Source of the DNA: DATLFP01 sp035540955
Lineage (GTDB): Bacteria > Actinomycetota > Acidimicrobiia > Acidimicrobiales > CADCSY01
Length of the DNA stretch: 24,241 nucleotides
Direction of reading: 5' to 3'
Assembly: GCA_035540955.1 (NCBI GenBank)
Contig: DATLFP010000061.1
Coordinates: 1-24,241, forward strand
The notes beneath the pieces were generated by a model. It did not search any database and was not told the origin of the DNA. It saw only the letters and a list, made by a program, of their open reading frames with translations. Every line of letters starts with the position of its first letter. Positions within the stretch are counted from its first letter, which is position 1. The position numbers and the translations under genes were made by a program. Positions 1 to 7,336 of the stretch are shown here, piece after piece.

Positions 1-1900
1 GCTCGGCCTGGGGCCGGGCCCGCCGTCGAAGCCCGGCCAGCAGCGCCCGGTTGATGCCGGCCAGCCCCTCGGGGTGCTGGCCGATCTGGAGGATGATGAG
101 CGCCGAGCCGACGATCGTCAGCCACTCGAGCACGTCGCCGCCAGTCGACCACGTGCTCGTCCACGCGAACACGGCGGTGATGGCGAAGACCCCGATGCGG
201 GAGCCGATCCCTCCCAGGACGACGTACAGGATCAGGGTGAAGGACGCGCTGACCGGGAACGACGTGGCCACCACGATGCCCTGGCGCCAGGCGTAGAGCG
301 CCCCGGCGAGCCCGGCCCCGATGCCCGACAGCACGAAGCAGATCACCTTCACGCTCGGGGCGTGGATGCCCCGGGCCGCGGCCGCGGTCTCGTTCTGGCG
401 CACGGCGAGCATGGCCCGGCCGAGCGGCGAGCCGAGCACCCACCGGTCGAGCCACCACACGATCCCGACCGCGACCACGCACAGCACGAGGAAGGCACGG
501 TCATCGCCGAAGTCGATGCCGAACCACTCCGGGCGGGGGACCCGGAGGCCGGCGCCGCCGCGGGAGAACGCCGGTCGCGGGAACACGAACGCCTCGAGCA
601 GCACGGCGAAGGACAGGGTGAGGACGGCCAGGTACAGGCCGCGGATCCGCAGTGCCACCAGCCCGAGCAGGAACGACACGGCGCCGGTCACCGCCATGGC
701 GACCACCAGGCCGAGCGGGCTCGGCAGCTCCCAGGTGGTGACTGCCACCCCGCACATGAACGCGCCGAGCCCGTACAGGCCGACGTGGCCGAGGGAGAGC
801 TGGCCCGTCGCCGCGGTGAGCGAGTTGAGGCTGAGCGCCAGGAGCCCGAGCACCGGGATGGAGGACAGCTTGTAGGCGGTCGGCGCGTTGGGGACGGTGG
901 CGGCGAGCGCGGCGACCACGGCGATGACCACCGCCGGCGCCCCCCGCCGGGCGAGGGCCCGGCCCGCCGCCGGCGGCACCCGGACCAGCCCGCGGAGGGT
1001 GACCAGGGACTCGGTCGCCTCCGTCGACAGCGCCGAGGCCCGGCGCCCGAACAGGCCCTGGGGCCGCAGCAGCAGGGTGAGGAACAGGATGGCGAACACG
1101 ACCAGCTCAGCCGAGCCCGGCGTCTGGCCCCACTGCCACCGGGTGAGGCTCTCGGCCACGCCCACCACCAGGCCCCCCACGACCGCCCCCGGGAGGCTGG
1201 TCATGCCGCCGAGGATGGCGCCGGTGAAGGCGCGGGGTAGGGCGGCGGTGAGGAAGCCGGGGGCGATCGACTGGTTGGTCCAGCCGAGGAACAGCCCGGC
1301 GAGCACGCCGAGGACCCCGGCCAGCAGCCACGCCACCGCCTGCACCCGCCGGGCCTGGATCCCGATCACCACGGCGGCGTCGCGGTTGTCGGCCCCGGCC
1401 CGCAGGGCGAGGCCGACGCGGGTCCGTTCCACCAGCAGCCACAGCAGCACGCAGGTCACCGCCACCGAGCCGATGATCAGCAGCCGGGTGGGGGTGATCA
1501 CCACCCCCGCCACCTCGACGCCGCCGCCGTGGATGGGGCTCGGGAACGGGCGGGCGCCCCCGAACCAGCGGTTCTCGACGATGACCAGCAACCCGAGCAG
1601 CGCGACGGTCCCGACCAGTGGCGGCAGGCGGCCCCCGGCGCCGCGCTGGAGCAGCACGAGCGAGGTCGCCACCGAGATCGCCGCCCCGACGGCGAGGCCG
1701 ACGGCGATCGCCGGCAGCCACGCCCACCCGTGGGCCACGGCCAGGCTGGCGACGACGAAGGTCGCCATGGCGCCGATCTCGCCCTGGGCGAAGTTCAGGA
1801 TCCGGGAGGACTTGTTGACCAGGACGAGGCCGAGCGCGAGCAGGGCATAGGACGACCCGCCGGCGAGGCCGGCGACGAAGAAGGTCAGGAAGTCCTGCAC
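1..1900 (-). CDS. Fused LivH-LivM branched-chain amino acid ABC permease (C-terminus cut by window edge)
   Basis: One uninterrupted frame of at least 633 codons starts at GTG 1900 and runs off the left edge. It joins two permease subunits that are usually separate. Residues 1 to about 285 are LivH-like: many hydrophobic helices, the coupling-loop-like stretch ERTRVGLALRAGADNRD, and the typical LivH ending LLLRPQGLFGRR. After a short linker, residues from about 305 are LivM-like, with the signature GQLSLGHVGLYGLGAF near residue 365 and later LGRAMLAVRQNETAAAARGI. The protein would form the whole transmembrane channel of an importer for branched-chain amino acids or similar carboxylates. It lies 34 bp downstream of the binding-protein gene on the same strand, so the two are probably co-transcribed. 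The ATPase genes (LivG, LivF), or a further fused domain, would lie beyond the edge. The fusion is seen directly; the substrate is inferred and not certain. Confidence 0.9.
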   Translation of the reverse strand, partial: MQDFLTFFVAGLAGGSSYALLALGLVLVNKSSRILNFAQGEIGAMATFVVASLAVAHGWAWLPAIAVGLAVGAAISVATSLVLLQRGAGGRLPPLVGTVALLGLLVIVENRWFGGARPFPSPIHGGGVEVAGVVITPTRLLIIGSVAVTCVLLWLLVERTRVGLALRAGADNRDAAVVIGIQARRVQAVAWLLAGVLGVLAGLFLGWTNQSIAPGFLTAALPRAFTGAILGGMTSLPGAVVGGLVVGVAESLTRWQWGQTPGSAELVVFAILFLTLLLRPQGLFGRRASALSTEATESLVTLRGLVRVPPAAGRALARRGAPAVVIAVVAALAATVPNAPTAYKLSSIPVLGLLALSLNSLTAATGQLSLGHVGLYGLGAFMCGVAVTTWELPSPLGLVVAMAVTGAVSFLLGLVALRIRGLYLAVLTLSFAVLLEAFVFPRPAFSRGGAGLRVPRPEWFGIDFGDDRAFLVLCVVAVGIVWWLDRWVLGSPLGRAMLAVRQNETAAAARGIHAPSVKVICFVLSGIGAGLAGALYAWRQGIVVATSFPVSASFTLILYVVLGGIGSRIGVFAITAVFAWTSTWSTGGDVLEWLTIVGSALIILQIGQHPEGLAGINRALLAGLRRRARPQAE

Positions 1901-1934
1901 GCCGGCCCCCGCCCCGCCCGCCGGGGCCGGCGGC

Positions 1935-3224
1935 TCAGAACTTCGTGGTCCACTCGGGCACGATGGTGTCGAAGCCCTCGATGGCGAAATTGGCCCGCAG
2001 CACCACCACCCCGCCCTGGTTCACCTTCGTGCCCTCGAAGCGGATCGGGTTGAACAGGCCGTTGTCGTAGTCGAGCGCGCTGAGGGCGGTGAGGAACGAG
2101 CGCCGGTTCAGGTCGTCGCCGGCCTGGTCGAGCGCTTCCCGGAGGACGTCGAAGTAGCCCCAGAACGTCTCGCCGTCGTTGGGGAACTTCTCGCCGGGAT
2201 AGGCGGCCTCCCAGGTGCTGTGGGCCTGCTGGGTCAGCTCGTTGTCGGTGTCGTCGGGGCTCCGCGCGCCCGACAGGGCGATGCACCCGTCGAGCTCCTG
2301 GGCGCCCAGCGGTGGCTCGACGGCGCACGCCAGGGTGTTGGGCACCGTCACGTACTGGGGCGTGTAGGCCTGGGACGCGCACGAGCGGGCCAGCATCGTC
2401 GACACCGTGGGGGCGGCGATGATGTAGACGATGTCGGCCGCGGCCTGCTTCAGCTTCAGGCACTCGGAGGTGAGCTCGTTGGCGTTGCCCTGCTTGTCGA
2501 CGGCGTCGTCGACGACGAGCGGGTCGAGCCCGGCGGCGCCCAGCTCGTCGACGAAGGCCTGGTGGGCGCCGTCGGCGTTGGGGCTGTTGAAGCGGATCAT
2601 CGCCAGCTTCTTGCCCGCCCCGTCGAGCTCGCCGGCGATGTAGTGGGCGAGCAGGCGGCTCGACTGCTCGTAGGTGGCGGTGAGGGCTCGGTAGCCGTCC
2701 TGGTCGACGAGCCCCGCCTCGCTGACGCCGAGGCTCAGGTACGGCATCTGCTCGCCCAGCGCGAGCTGGGCGCAGGCCACGATCTGGTCGGCTCCGCCGG
2801 TGCCGGAGATGAACAGCACGTCCTTCTGGATCATGTCCCGGCACGCCTGGAGGGCGGTGTCCACGGTGTAGCCATCGTTGATGAGCTCGACCTCCACGGT
2901 GCGGCCGTTGATCCCGCCGGCGTCGTTCACCATGTCCCAGTACGCGCGGCTGAGCTTGCCGAGCCCGAGGATGCTGTCGAGGTCGAGCCCGCCGAGCATG
3001 AGCGGGGCGTGGATGCCGATGCGCACCGACGTCTCGGTGACGCCGGTGGTGTCCTCGGGGATCCGGTCGAGATCGCCGACTGCGGCCGCCTCGGTGGTGG
3101 TGGTCTCCTCGGTGCCGTCGAGCCCGCCGCCGCCGGCGTCGTCCTCGTCCTCGGCGCCGCAGGCGGCGGCGAGCAGCGTGATGGCCGTCGTGGCGGCGAC
3201 GACCCTGAGCAGCGGTCGGTGCAT
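1935..3224 (-). CDS. Substrate-binding lipoprotein of a LivJ-type ABC transporter
   Basis: This 429-residue protein begins at ATG 3224, preceded by an AAGGGGGG ribosome site. Residues 1-22 form a lipoprotein signal with lipobox LAAAC, so Cys22 would be lipidated and the protein held on the outer face of the membrane. A Gly/Glu/Thr-rich tether follows to about residue 55. The rest is a periplasmic-binding-protein type 1 fold of the LivJ/urea/amide kind (start VRIGIHAPLMLGG; AYWDMVNDAGGINGR; late WTTKF end). Its four to five cysteines in the mature part are unusual but may form disulfides outside the cell. It captures the ligand for the LivHM permease downstream. Family members bind branched amino acids, amides, urea or aromatic acids; the ligand here is unknown. 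Neighbouring CoA-ester genes make a carboxylic acid possible, which is inference. Confidence 0.92.
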   Translation of the reverse strand: MHRPLLRVVAATTAITLLAAACGAEDEDDAGGGGLDGTEETTTTEAAAVGDLDRIPEDTTGVTETSVRIGIHAPLMLGGLDLDSILGLGKLSRAYWDMVNDAGGINGRTVEVELINDGYTVDTALQACRDMIQKDVLFISGTGGADQIVACAQLALGEQMPYLSLGVSEAGLVDQDGYRALTATYEQSSRLLAHYIAGELDGAGKKLAMIRFNSPNADGAHQAFVDELGAAGLDPLVVDDAVDKQGNANELTSECLKLKQAAADIVYIIAAPTVSTMLARSCASQAYTPQYVTVPNTLACAVEPPLGAQELDGCIALSGARSPDDTDNELTQQAHSTWEAAYPGEKFPNDGETFWGYFDVLREALDQAGDDLNRRSFLTALSALDYDNGLFNPIRFEGTKVNQGGVVVLRANFAIEGFDTIVPEWTTKF

Positions 3225-3262
3225 GCGACCCCCCTTCGTCGAGCGATGCGACAGATCGCTTC

Positions 3263-3287
3263 GTGTGTCACAATCATCGTCGCACAC
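3263..3287. promoter_or_regulatory. Imperfect palindrome in the divergent promoter region of binding protein and SDR
   Basis: GTGTG (3263-3267) mirrors CACAC (3283-3287), and most of the inner positions also pair (AC/GT, AT/AT) around the centre at 3275. A second short inverted repeat, AGCGAT (3242-3247) with ATCGCT (3255-3260), lies nearer the binding-protein gene. The gap between the divergent starts is only 120 bp, so a repressor here could act on both genes. The regulator is unknown. Confidence 0.4.
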
Positions 3288-3344
3288 CGAGGACAGGGCA
3301 CGCGCCGTTCCACGACATGTAGGTCGAGCGGTTGGGAGGCGACG

Positions 3345-4115
3345 ATGGTGACGGGGGACCGGCTGGCGGGCCGCGTGGCGCTGATCTCGGGCGGGGCGCG
3401 GGGCCAGGGCGCGGCCGAGGCGCGGCTGTTCGAGGCGGAGGGTGCCGCCGTGGTGATCGGCGACGTCCTCGACGCCGAGGGCGAGGCGCTGGTCGCCGAC
3501 CTCGGCGACCGGGCCCGGTACGTGCACCTCGATGTGCGCTGCCCCGAGGACTGGGCGGCGGCGGCCGACGTCGCCACCGGCGAGCTCGGCGGCCTCGACG
3601 TGCTGGTGAACAACGCCGGGGTGTTCCGGCTGTCCTCGATCGAGGACACCACGCCCGAGGACTACATGGCCCTCATCGAGGTCAACCAGCTGGGGGTGTT
3701 CCTCGGCATGCGCGCCGTGATCCCGGCCATGACCGCGGCCGGCAGGGGCTCGATCGTGAACATCTCCTCCATCGACGGCCTCGTCGGCATGGCCGGCGCC
3801 GTGAGCTACGTGGCCTCGAAGTTCGCGGTGCGCGGCATGACCAAGGTCGCCGCCCTCGAGCTCGGGCCCCGCGGCATCCGGGTGAACTCGATCCATCCCG
3901 GCGGGGTGGACACGCCGATGATCCGCGAGCTGCGCGTGGGTGAAGCCACCGTCGACGGCACCGGCATCATGAGCAGGGTGCCGCTCGGCCGCATCGGCAC
4001 GCCCGAGGACATCGCCCGCGTCGCGCTGTTCCTCGCCGGCGACGACAGCGCGTACTGCACCGGCGCCGAGCTCACCGTCGACGGCGGCCTGCTCGCCGGG
4101 CCCAACCTGGGCTGA
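3345..4115 (+). CDS. Short-chain dehydrogenase/reductase, hydroxysteroid dehydrogenase-like (Rv2002/FabG3 type)
   Basis: This 256-residue classical SDR starts at ATG 3345 behind GGGAGG. The Rossmann motif SGGARGQG is at 15-22, and Asp40 in the IGDVLD stretch favours NAD(H) over NADP(H). NNAG is at 89-92, the catalytic Ser is in NISSIDG (139-145), and the catalytic Tyr155 and Lys159 are in YVASK. Long stretches (ARYVHLDV, ELGPRGIRVNSIHPG, TGAELTVDGG) closely resemble what I recall of mycobacterial Rv2002, a 3-alpha/20-beta hydroxysteroid dehydrogenase. The protein would oxidise or reduce a secondary alcohol/ketone, plausibly on a steroid-like or acyl substrate. It is transcribed divergently from the transporter and followed by a GC-rich stem-loop. 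SDR substrate calls from sequence alone are weak, so only the fold and chemistry are firm. Confidence 0.93.
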   Translation: MVTGDRLAGRVALISGGARGQGAAEARLFEAEGAAVVIGDVLDAEGEALVADLGDRARYVHLDVRCPEDWAAAADVATGELGGLDVLVNNAGVFRLSSIEDTTPEDYMALIEVNQLGVFLGMRAVIPAMTAAGRGSIVNISSIDGLVGMAGAVSYVASKFAVRGMTKVAALELGPRGIRVNSIHPGGVDTPMIRELRVGEATVDGTGIMSRVPLGRIGTPEDIARVALFLAGDDSAYCTGAELTVDGGLLAGPNLG

Positions 4116-4141
4116 GCGCGGCGGCCGCGGCCGCGCCGCGC
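4116..4141 (+). terminator. GC-rich stem-loop after the SDR gene
   Basis: GCGCGGC (4116-4122) can pair with GCCGCGC (4135-4141) around the palindromic core GGCCGCGGCC. It starts directly after the SDR stop codon. There is no U-tract, so this is at best a GC-type terminator; simple high GC could also produce it. Confidence 0.35.
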
Positions 4142-4186
4142 CGCGCCGGGGCCCGGCCCTCGAGCATCCCGGACGCAGGTGCCCGG

Positions 4187-4192
4187 TACAAT
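4187..4192 (+). promoter_or_regulatory. -10 box of a leaderless promoter for the antitoxin gene
   Basis: TACAAT, one base from the consensus TATAAT, ends exactly six bases before the A of ATG 4199. That spacing puts the transcription start on the start codon, the usual layout of leaderless actinobacterial genes. No Shine-Dalgarno sequence precedes the ATG, which agrees. No clear -35 box is seen. Confidence 0.6.
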
Positions 4193-4198
4193 GACCGC

Positions 4199-4426
4199 AT
4201 GGGCAGGCAGATGACCGCCACGGAGGTCAAGGCGCGAGTCCTCGCGTTGCTCGACGAGGTCGCCGACGGCGAGACCATCGAGATCACCAAGCACGGGCGA
4301 ACCGTGGCGCGCTTGGTCCCCGCGCACGGACCGCACTCCTTGAAGGGCAAGCTCGACGGCATGGCGATCGGCGTGGCCGACGACGACGAGCTCTTCACCA
4401 CCGGCGCGCCGTGGCACGTGGGATGA
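4199..4426 (+). CDS. Phd/YefM-family antitoxin
   Basis: This 75-residue protein has the typical Phd/YefM N-terminal half: MTATEVKARVLALLDEVADGE, then TIEITKHGRTVARLVP, the beta-strand pair that dimerises and binds DNA. The C-terminal half (about 45-75, with LDGMAIGVADDDELF) should wrap around the toxin and block its active site. ATG 4199 fits a leaderless message from the TACAAT box; an in-frame ATG at 4211 is the alternative. Its stop overlaps the toxin start (ATGA at 4423-4426), so the two are translationally coupled. Family members also repress their own promoter, probably true here but not visible as a clear operator. It differs in base use little from its neighbours, so there is no strong sign of recent transfer. 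Confidence 0.9.
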   Translation: MGRQMTATEVKARVLALLDEVADGETIEITKHGRTVARLVPAHGPHSLKGKLDGMAIGVADDDELFTTGAPWHVG

Positions 4427-4815
4427 CCGCGGTCCTCCTGGACTCCCACGTGGTGCACTGGTGGTCGGCGGAGCCCACCAAGCTCAGTCGCCCGGCGCGC
4501 CGCGCGCTCGAGACGGCGGACGAGCTGGCGGTGGCGTCGATCACCTGGTTCGAGCTCGCGTGGCTAGCCGCGCACGACCGGATCCGCGTCTCGCTGCCCG
4601 TGCGGGCGTGGCTGGAGCAGCTCGCGGAGGAGGTGCGCACCGTCGGCACGACCCCGGCGGTCGCCGCCGCCGCCGTCGCGCTCCCCGCGTCGTTCCCCGG
4701 CGACCCCGCCGACCGCTTGATCTACGCCACCGCTGTCGAGCACGACTGGAGGCTCGTCACCAAGGACGACCGGCTCCGAGGCCATCGTGGTCCGAGACCG
4801 GTGGCGATCTGGTAG
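4423..4815 (+). CDS. PIN-domain toxin (VapC-type ribonuclease)
   Basis: This 130-residue PIN-domain protein carries the acidic quartet that holds Mg2+/Mn2+: Asp7 (VLLDSH), Glu44 (ITWFEL), Asp97 (DPADRLIYATA) and Asp115 (VTKDDR). All four are present, so it should be an active endoribonuclease. Family members cleave tRNA or rRNA and stop translation. The LLDSHVVHWW opening is typical of the subgroup paired with Phd/YefM antitoxins. The start is the ATG overlapping the antitoxin stop; an ATG at 4411 lies inside the antitoxin and is less likely. Its RNA target cannot be told from sequence. Confidence 0.9.
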   Translation: MTAVLLDSHVVHWWSAEPTKLSRPARRALETADELAVASITWFELAWLAAHDRIRVSLPVRAWLEQLAEEVRTVGTTPAVAAAAVALPASFPGDPADRLIYATAVEHDWRLVTKDDRLRGHRGPRPVAIW

Positions 4816-4894
4816 CCACCGAGCTTCGGGCGGCGGAGCCGGCACCGGCCGCGGTTCGGTCGTACGACGCCGGCGCCCCGGCCGAACACGGCGC

Positions 4895-6040
4895 TCAGCC
4901 GAGCCAGCTGCGGCCGTCCCAGCCGTGGTGCCAGGCGGTGACCGCGCCGGCGGTGACCGCCATGGTCCGGCACGCCTCCGGGAGGAGGAGCGGTCCGCCG
5001 GCGTCGACGCCGTAGAGCTCGGCGAAGCACTCGATCGCGCCGAGCGCCCGCAGGGTGCCGTCGCGGAGCCGGGCGGCATCGTCCGGGCGCTCTTCGCGCA
5101 GGCCGCCCCACGCGAACCACGACAGGAACGGCCACACCGCGCCGGTGTGGTAGCCGTCGGGGCGGAACCCGCGGTGGTCGGCGGGGAGCGACCGCAGCCC
5201 GAAGTCGGTGGTCGACGCCGGAGCCAAGAGATCGGCGCTGGCGGGCTCGGCGAGTGCGGGCGGGAGGACGCCGGTCCACAGCACGAAGGCCGAGTCGCCG
5301 GTGGGGCGGCGGTGCACGCCCCGGTCGTCACGGGAGGTGACCAGGGCGCCGTCGACCACGTAGTGCTCGACGAACGCGGCGCGCGCCGCCTCGGCATCGC
5401 CGGCAGCAGAGGGGTCGAGCACCTCGGCCGCATCGCACAGTGCCCGCCACGCCAGCGCCTGCACCGCGGCGATGCCGACGGTGCCGGTGAGGTGGCGGCC
5501 GTCGTCGCCGACGTCGCCGTGGGTCGACCGCCCCACGAGGTCGGCGGCGACGTCGCGCCACCACTGGTGGGCGAGGCCGCCCGAGGTCGCGCGCCGACGG
5601 TAGGTGAGCGGCGACGGCTTCGCCCGGAGCCAGCCCAGCACCTCGGTCGCGGCGCGGCGGTGGCGGGCGGCGTCGCCACCGGCGCGGGCGACCGCGGCGT
5701 ACAGCAGCAGGTACCACAGCCCGGCGTCGACCGAGCCGTAGTAGCGGAGCCCCCGGTCGTCGACGGGCCAGCCGTAGGCCACGTAGGCGTCGAGGTCCGT
5801 GGTGCGGACCTCGTGCGGCACGCGCCCGGGCTCCTCCTCCCGCTCGGGCTCGACGCGGGTGCCGAGGTGGCGGCCGAGCTCGGCGAGCGTGGCCTCGGCG
5901 ACCGAGGGGTCGGCGGGCAGCACCTGGAGGGCGGCGATGCACGCGTCCCGCCCGAACAGCGACGCGAACCGCTCGCCCGGTGCCGAGGCGCGCAGCCAGC
6001 CGCCCGGCGCCCGGACGAGCGCCACGGCCGACGCGGTCAT
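4895..6040 (-). CDS. Six-hairpin glycosidase-like protein (glycogen-debranching C-terminal-domain type), short form
   Basis: This 381-residue protein looks like the alpha/alpha-barrel of amylo-alpha-1,6-glucosidase/GH63-like enzymes. Visible motifs are SLFGRDACIAALQ (27-39), YYGSVDAGLWYLLLY, GLAHQWWRD, and GYHTGAVWPFLSWFAWGG late in the chain, then LLPEACRT and GAVTAWHHGWDG, the equivalents of the PEA and QAWS regions. Such enzymes hydrolyse alpha-glucosidic links or trim glycans. Known relatives are usually larger, with an N-terminal beta-domain that is missing here. The familiar WKDS motif is replaced by WWRD, so activity and substrate are uncertain. Its ATG lies four bases after the amidohydrolase stop, so the two form an operon. 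It faces the toxin gene, and the 79-bp gap holds a weak GTTCGG/CCGAAC inverted repeat (4854-4887). Confidence 0.72.
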   Translation of the reverse strand: MTASAVALVRAPGGWLRASAPGERFASLFGRDACIAALQVLPADPSVAEATLAELGRHLGTRVEPEREEEPGRVPHEVRTTDLDAYVAYGWPVDDRGLRYYGSVDAGLWYLLLYAAVARAGGDAARHRRAATEVLGWLRAKPSPLTYRRRATSGGLAHQWWRDVAADLVGRSTHGDVGDDGRHLTGTVGIAAVQALAWRALCDAAEVLDPSAAGDAEAARAAFVEHYVVDGALVTSRDDRGVHRRPTGDSAFVLWTGVLPPALAEPASADLLAPASTTDFGLRSLPADHRGFRPDGYHTGAVWPFLSWFAWGGLREERPDDAARLRDGTLRALGAIECFAELYGVDAGGPLLLPEACRTMAVTAGAVTAWHHGWDGRSWLG

Positions 6041-6044
6041 GCGC

Positions 6045-7229
6045 TTACGCGGGGGCGAGCGCGCCCGGGATCTCGGCCGGGTCGATGTTGTAGAGCGTTG
6101 CCGCGTTCTCCCACAGGATCTGTCGCCGCAGGTCCTCGGGGAGGGTGTGCACGAAGGCGATGGCGTCGCGGACCCGGTCCTCCTGCAGGCACGTGGGGTG
6201 CGGGAAGTCGGTCTCGAACAGGATGCGGTCGTGGCCCACCTCGTCGAGGAGCTTGAGCGGCGCGACCTTCTCGAACCAGTAGTTCGCGTACACCTGGCGG
6301 TAGTAGTAGTAGCTCGGCAGCTCCTCGAACTCGGGCCGCTCCTTGCGCACGTCTCCCTCGAGGAAGTGGTAGTCGGCGGCCTCGAGCAGGAACGGGATCC
6401 AGCCGATACCGCTCTCCACCGACACGAAGCGCAGCCCGGGGAAGCGGGGCAGGACGCCCGAGAACAGCAGGTCGGTCAGCTGGATGGCGGTGTCGAAGAA
6501 CAGTGATGTCGACGCCCGGGCGTAGGTGACCCCGAAGCCCTCGGTCGCGATGCGCTCCCGGGAGAACTGCGAGCTCATGTCGCCGGAGCCGACGTGGAAG
6601 CTGATCGGCAGTCCCGCCGCCTCCGCCGCTGCCCACAGCGGGTCCCACTGGCGGTCGCCGAGGATCGGCAGCCCGTGCACCTGGGGCGCGCCGGACACGA
6701 TGATCCCCTTGGCGCCGAGTGACGCCACCCGATCGATCTCCTTCACCGACTCCTCGACGTTCCAGAACGGCACCGCGCAGATCGGGATGAACCGCCGGGG
6801 GTCGACCGACGTCCAGTCGAAGAGCATGTCGTTGTAGGCCCGCACGCAGTCGAAGGCGAGCTCCTGGGGCTCGAGCGTCTTCCAGACCTGGGACCCGAAC
6901 CCGCCGACGTTCGGGTACAGCGCCTGGGCCCAGATGCCGAGCCCGTCCATCAGCTCGATGCGGGCCTTGGCCTCGAACGCGGCGGGGTGCGCCTGCGCGT
7001 AGGTCTTGGGGTGGGAGGGGAACTTCTCGTGCCACCCGGCCTGGGCGGTCATGCACGCCGGAACCAGCCGCCTGTCGCCCAGGTACCAGACCTCTTCCTG
7101 GGCCTTCTCGTCGAACACGACGTGAGGGATCATGTCGCCCCAGCGCTGCTTCGACATCCGAGCCGTCCAGGTGTCGCGCGGCTCGGTGATGTGGGTGTCG
7201 GTGTCGATCACCGGCATCGCTGCGGTCAT
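6045..7229 (-). CDS. Amidohydrolase-2 family metal-dependent hydrolase/decarboxylase (COG2159)
   Basis: This 394-residue TIM-barrel enzyme starts at ATG 7229 after GGGGGA. Metal-site residues are visible: Asp11 and His13 in IDTDTHITEP, His212 in PISFHVGSG, Glu272 in SVESGIGW, and Asp341 in FETDFPHP followed by His344. These match the ACMSD/COG2159 group, whose members decarboxylate or hydrolyse (often aromatic) acids using one Zn2+ or similar ion. Actinobacteria carry many copies near CoA-ester and ABC-transporter genes, and few have known substrates. A run of four tyrosines (307-310) sits before the RQVYANYWFE helix. The gene is divergent from the thiolase operon across a 107-bp gap with an inverted repeat, so shared control is possible. 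The family is firm; the substrate is open. Confidence 0.9.
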   Translation of the reverse strand: MTAAMPVIDTDTHITEPRDTWTARMSKQRWGDMIPHVVFDEKAQEEVWYLGDRRLVPACMTAQAGWHEKFPSHPKTYAQAHPAAFEAKARIELMDGLGIWAQALYPNVGGFGSQVWKTLEPQELAFDCVRAYNDMLFDWTSVDPRRFIPICAVPFWNVEESVKEIDRVASLGAKGIIVSGAPQVHGLPILGDRQWDPLWAAAEAAGLPISFHVGSGDMSSQFSRERIATEGFGVTYARASTSLFFDTAIQLTDLLFSGVLPRFPGLRFVSVESGIGWIPFLLEAADYHFLEGDVRKERPEFEELPSYYYYRQVYANYWFEKVAPLKLLDEVGHDRILFETDFPHPTCLQEDRVRDAIAFVHTLPEDLRRQILWENAATLYNIDPAEIPGALAPA

Positions 7230-7248
7230 GGCATCCCCCGGAGAGACC

Positions 7249-7265
7249 GTCGCGCGTGGCGCGAC
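7249..7265. promoter_or_regulatory. Perfect inverted repeat between amidohydrolase and thiolase operon
   Basis: GTCGCGC (7249-7255) and GCGCGAC (7259-7265) form perfect seven-base arms around GTG, and ACGAGACG follows at once (to 7273). This lies in the only intergenic space between the divergent amidohydrolase and thiolase starts. It may be an operator, or a hairpin in the amidohydrolase leader. Confidence 0.4.
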
Positions 7266-7336
7266 ACGAGACGCCGACTGTACCGTGCCTTGGAACGGCG
7301 AGACAGCCCCGAGGGGGGCGGACGGGGGGCAGGCAG

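Noticed and set aside
74..1850. Long plus-strand open frames opposite the permease
   Set aside because: They are antisense to the clear LivH-LivM frame and read as Arg/Gly/Pro-rich or His/Asp-rich low-complexity protein without any family motif.
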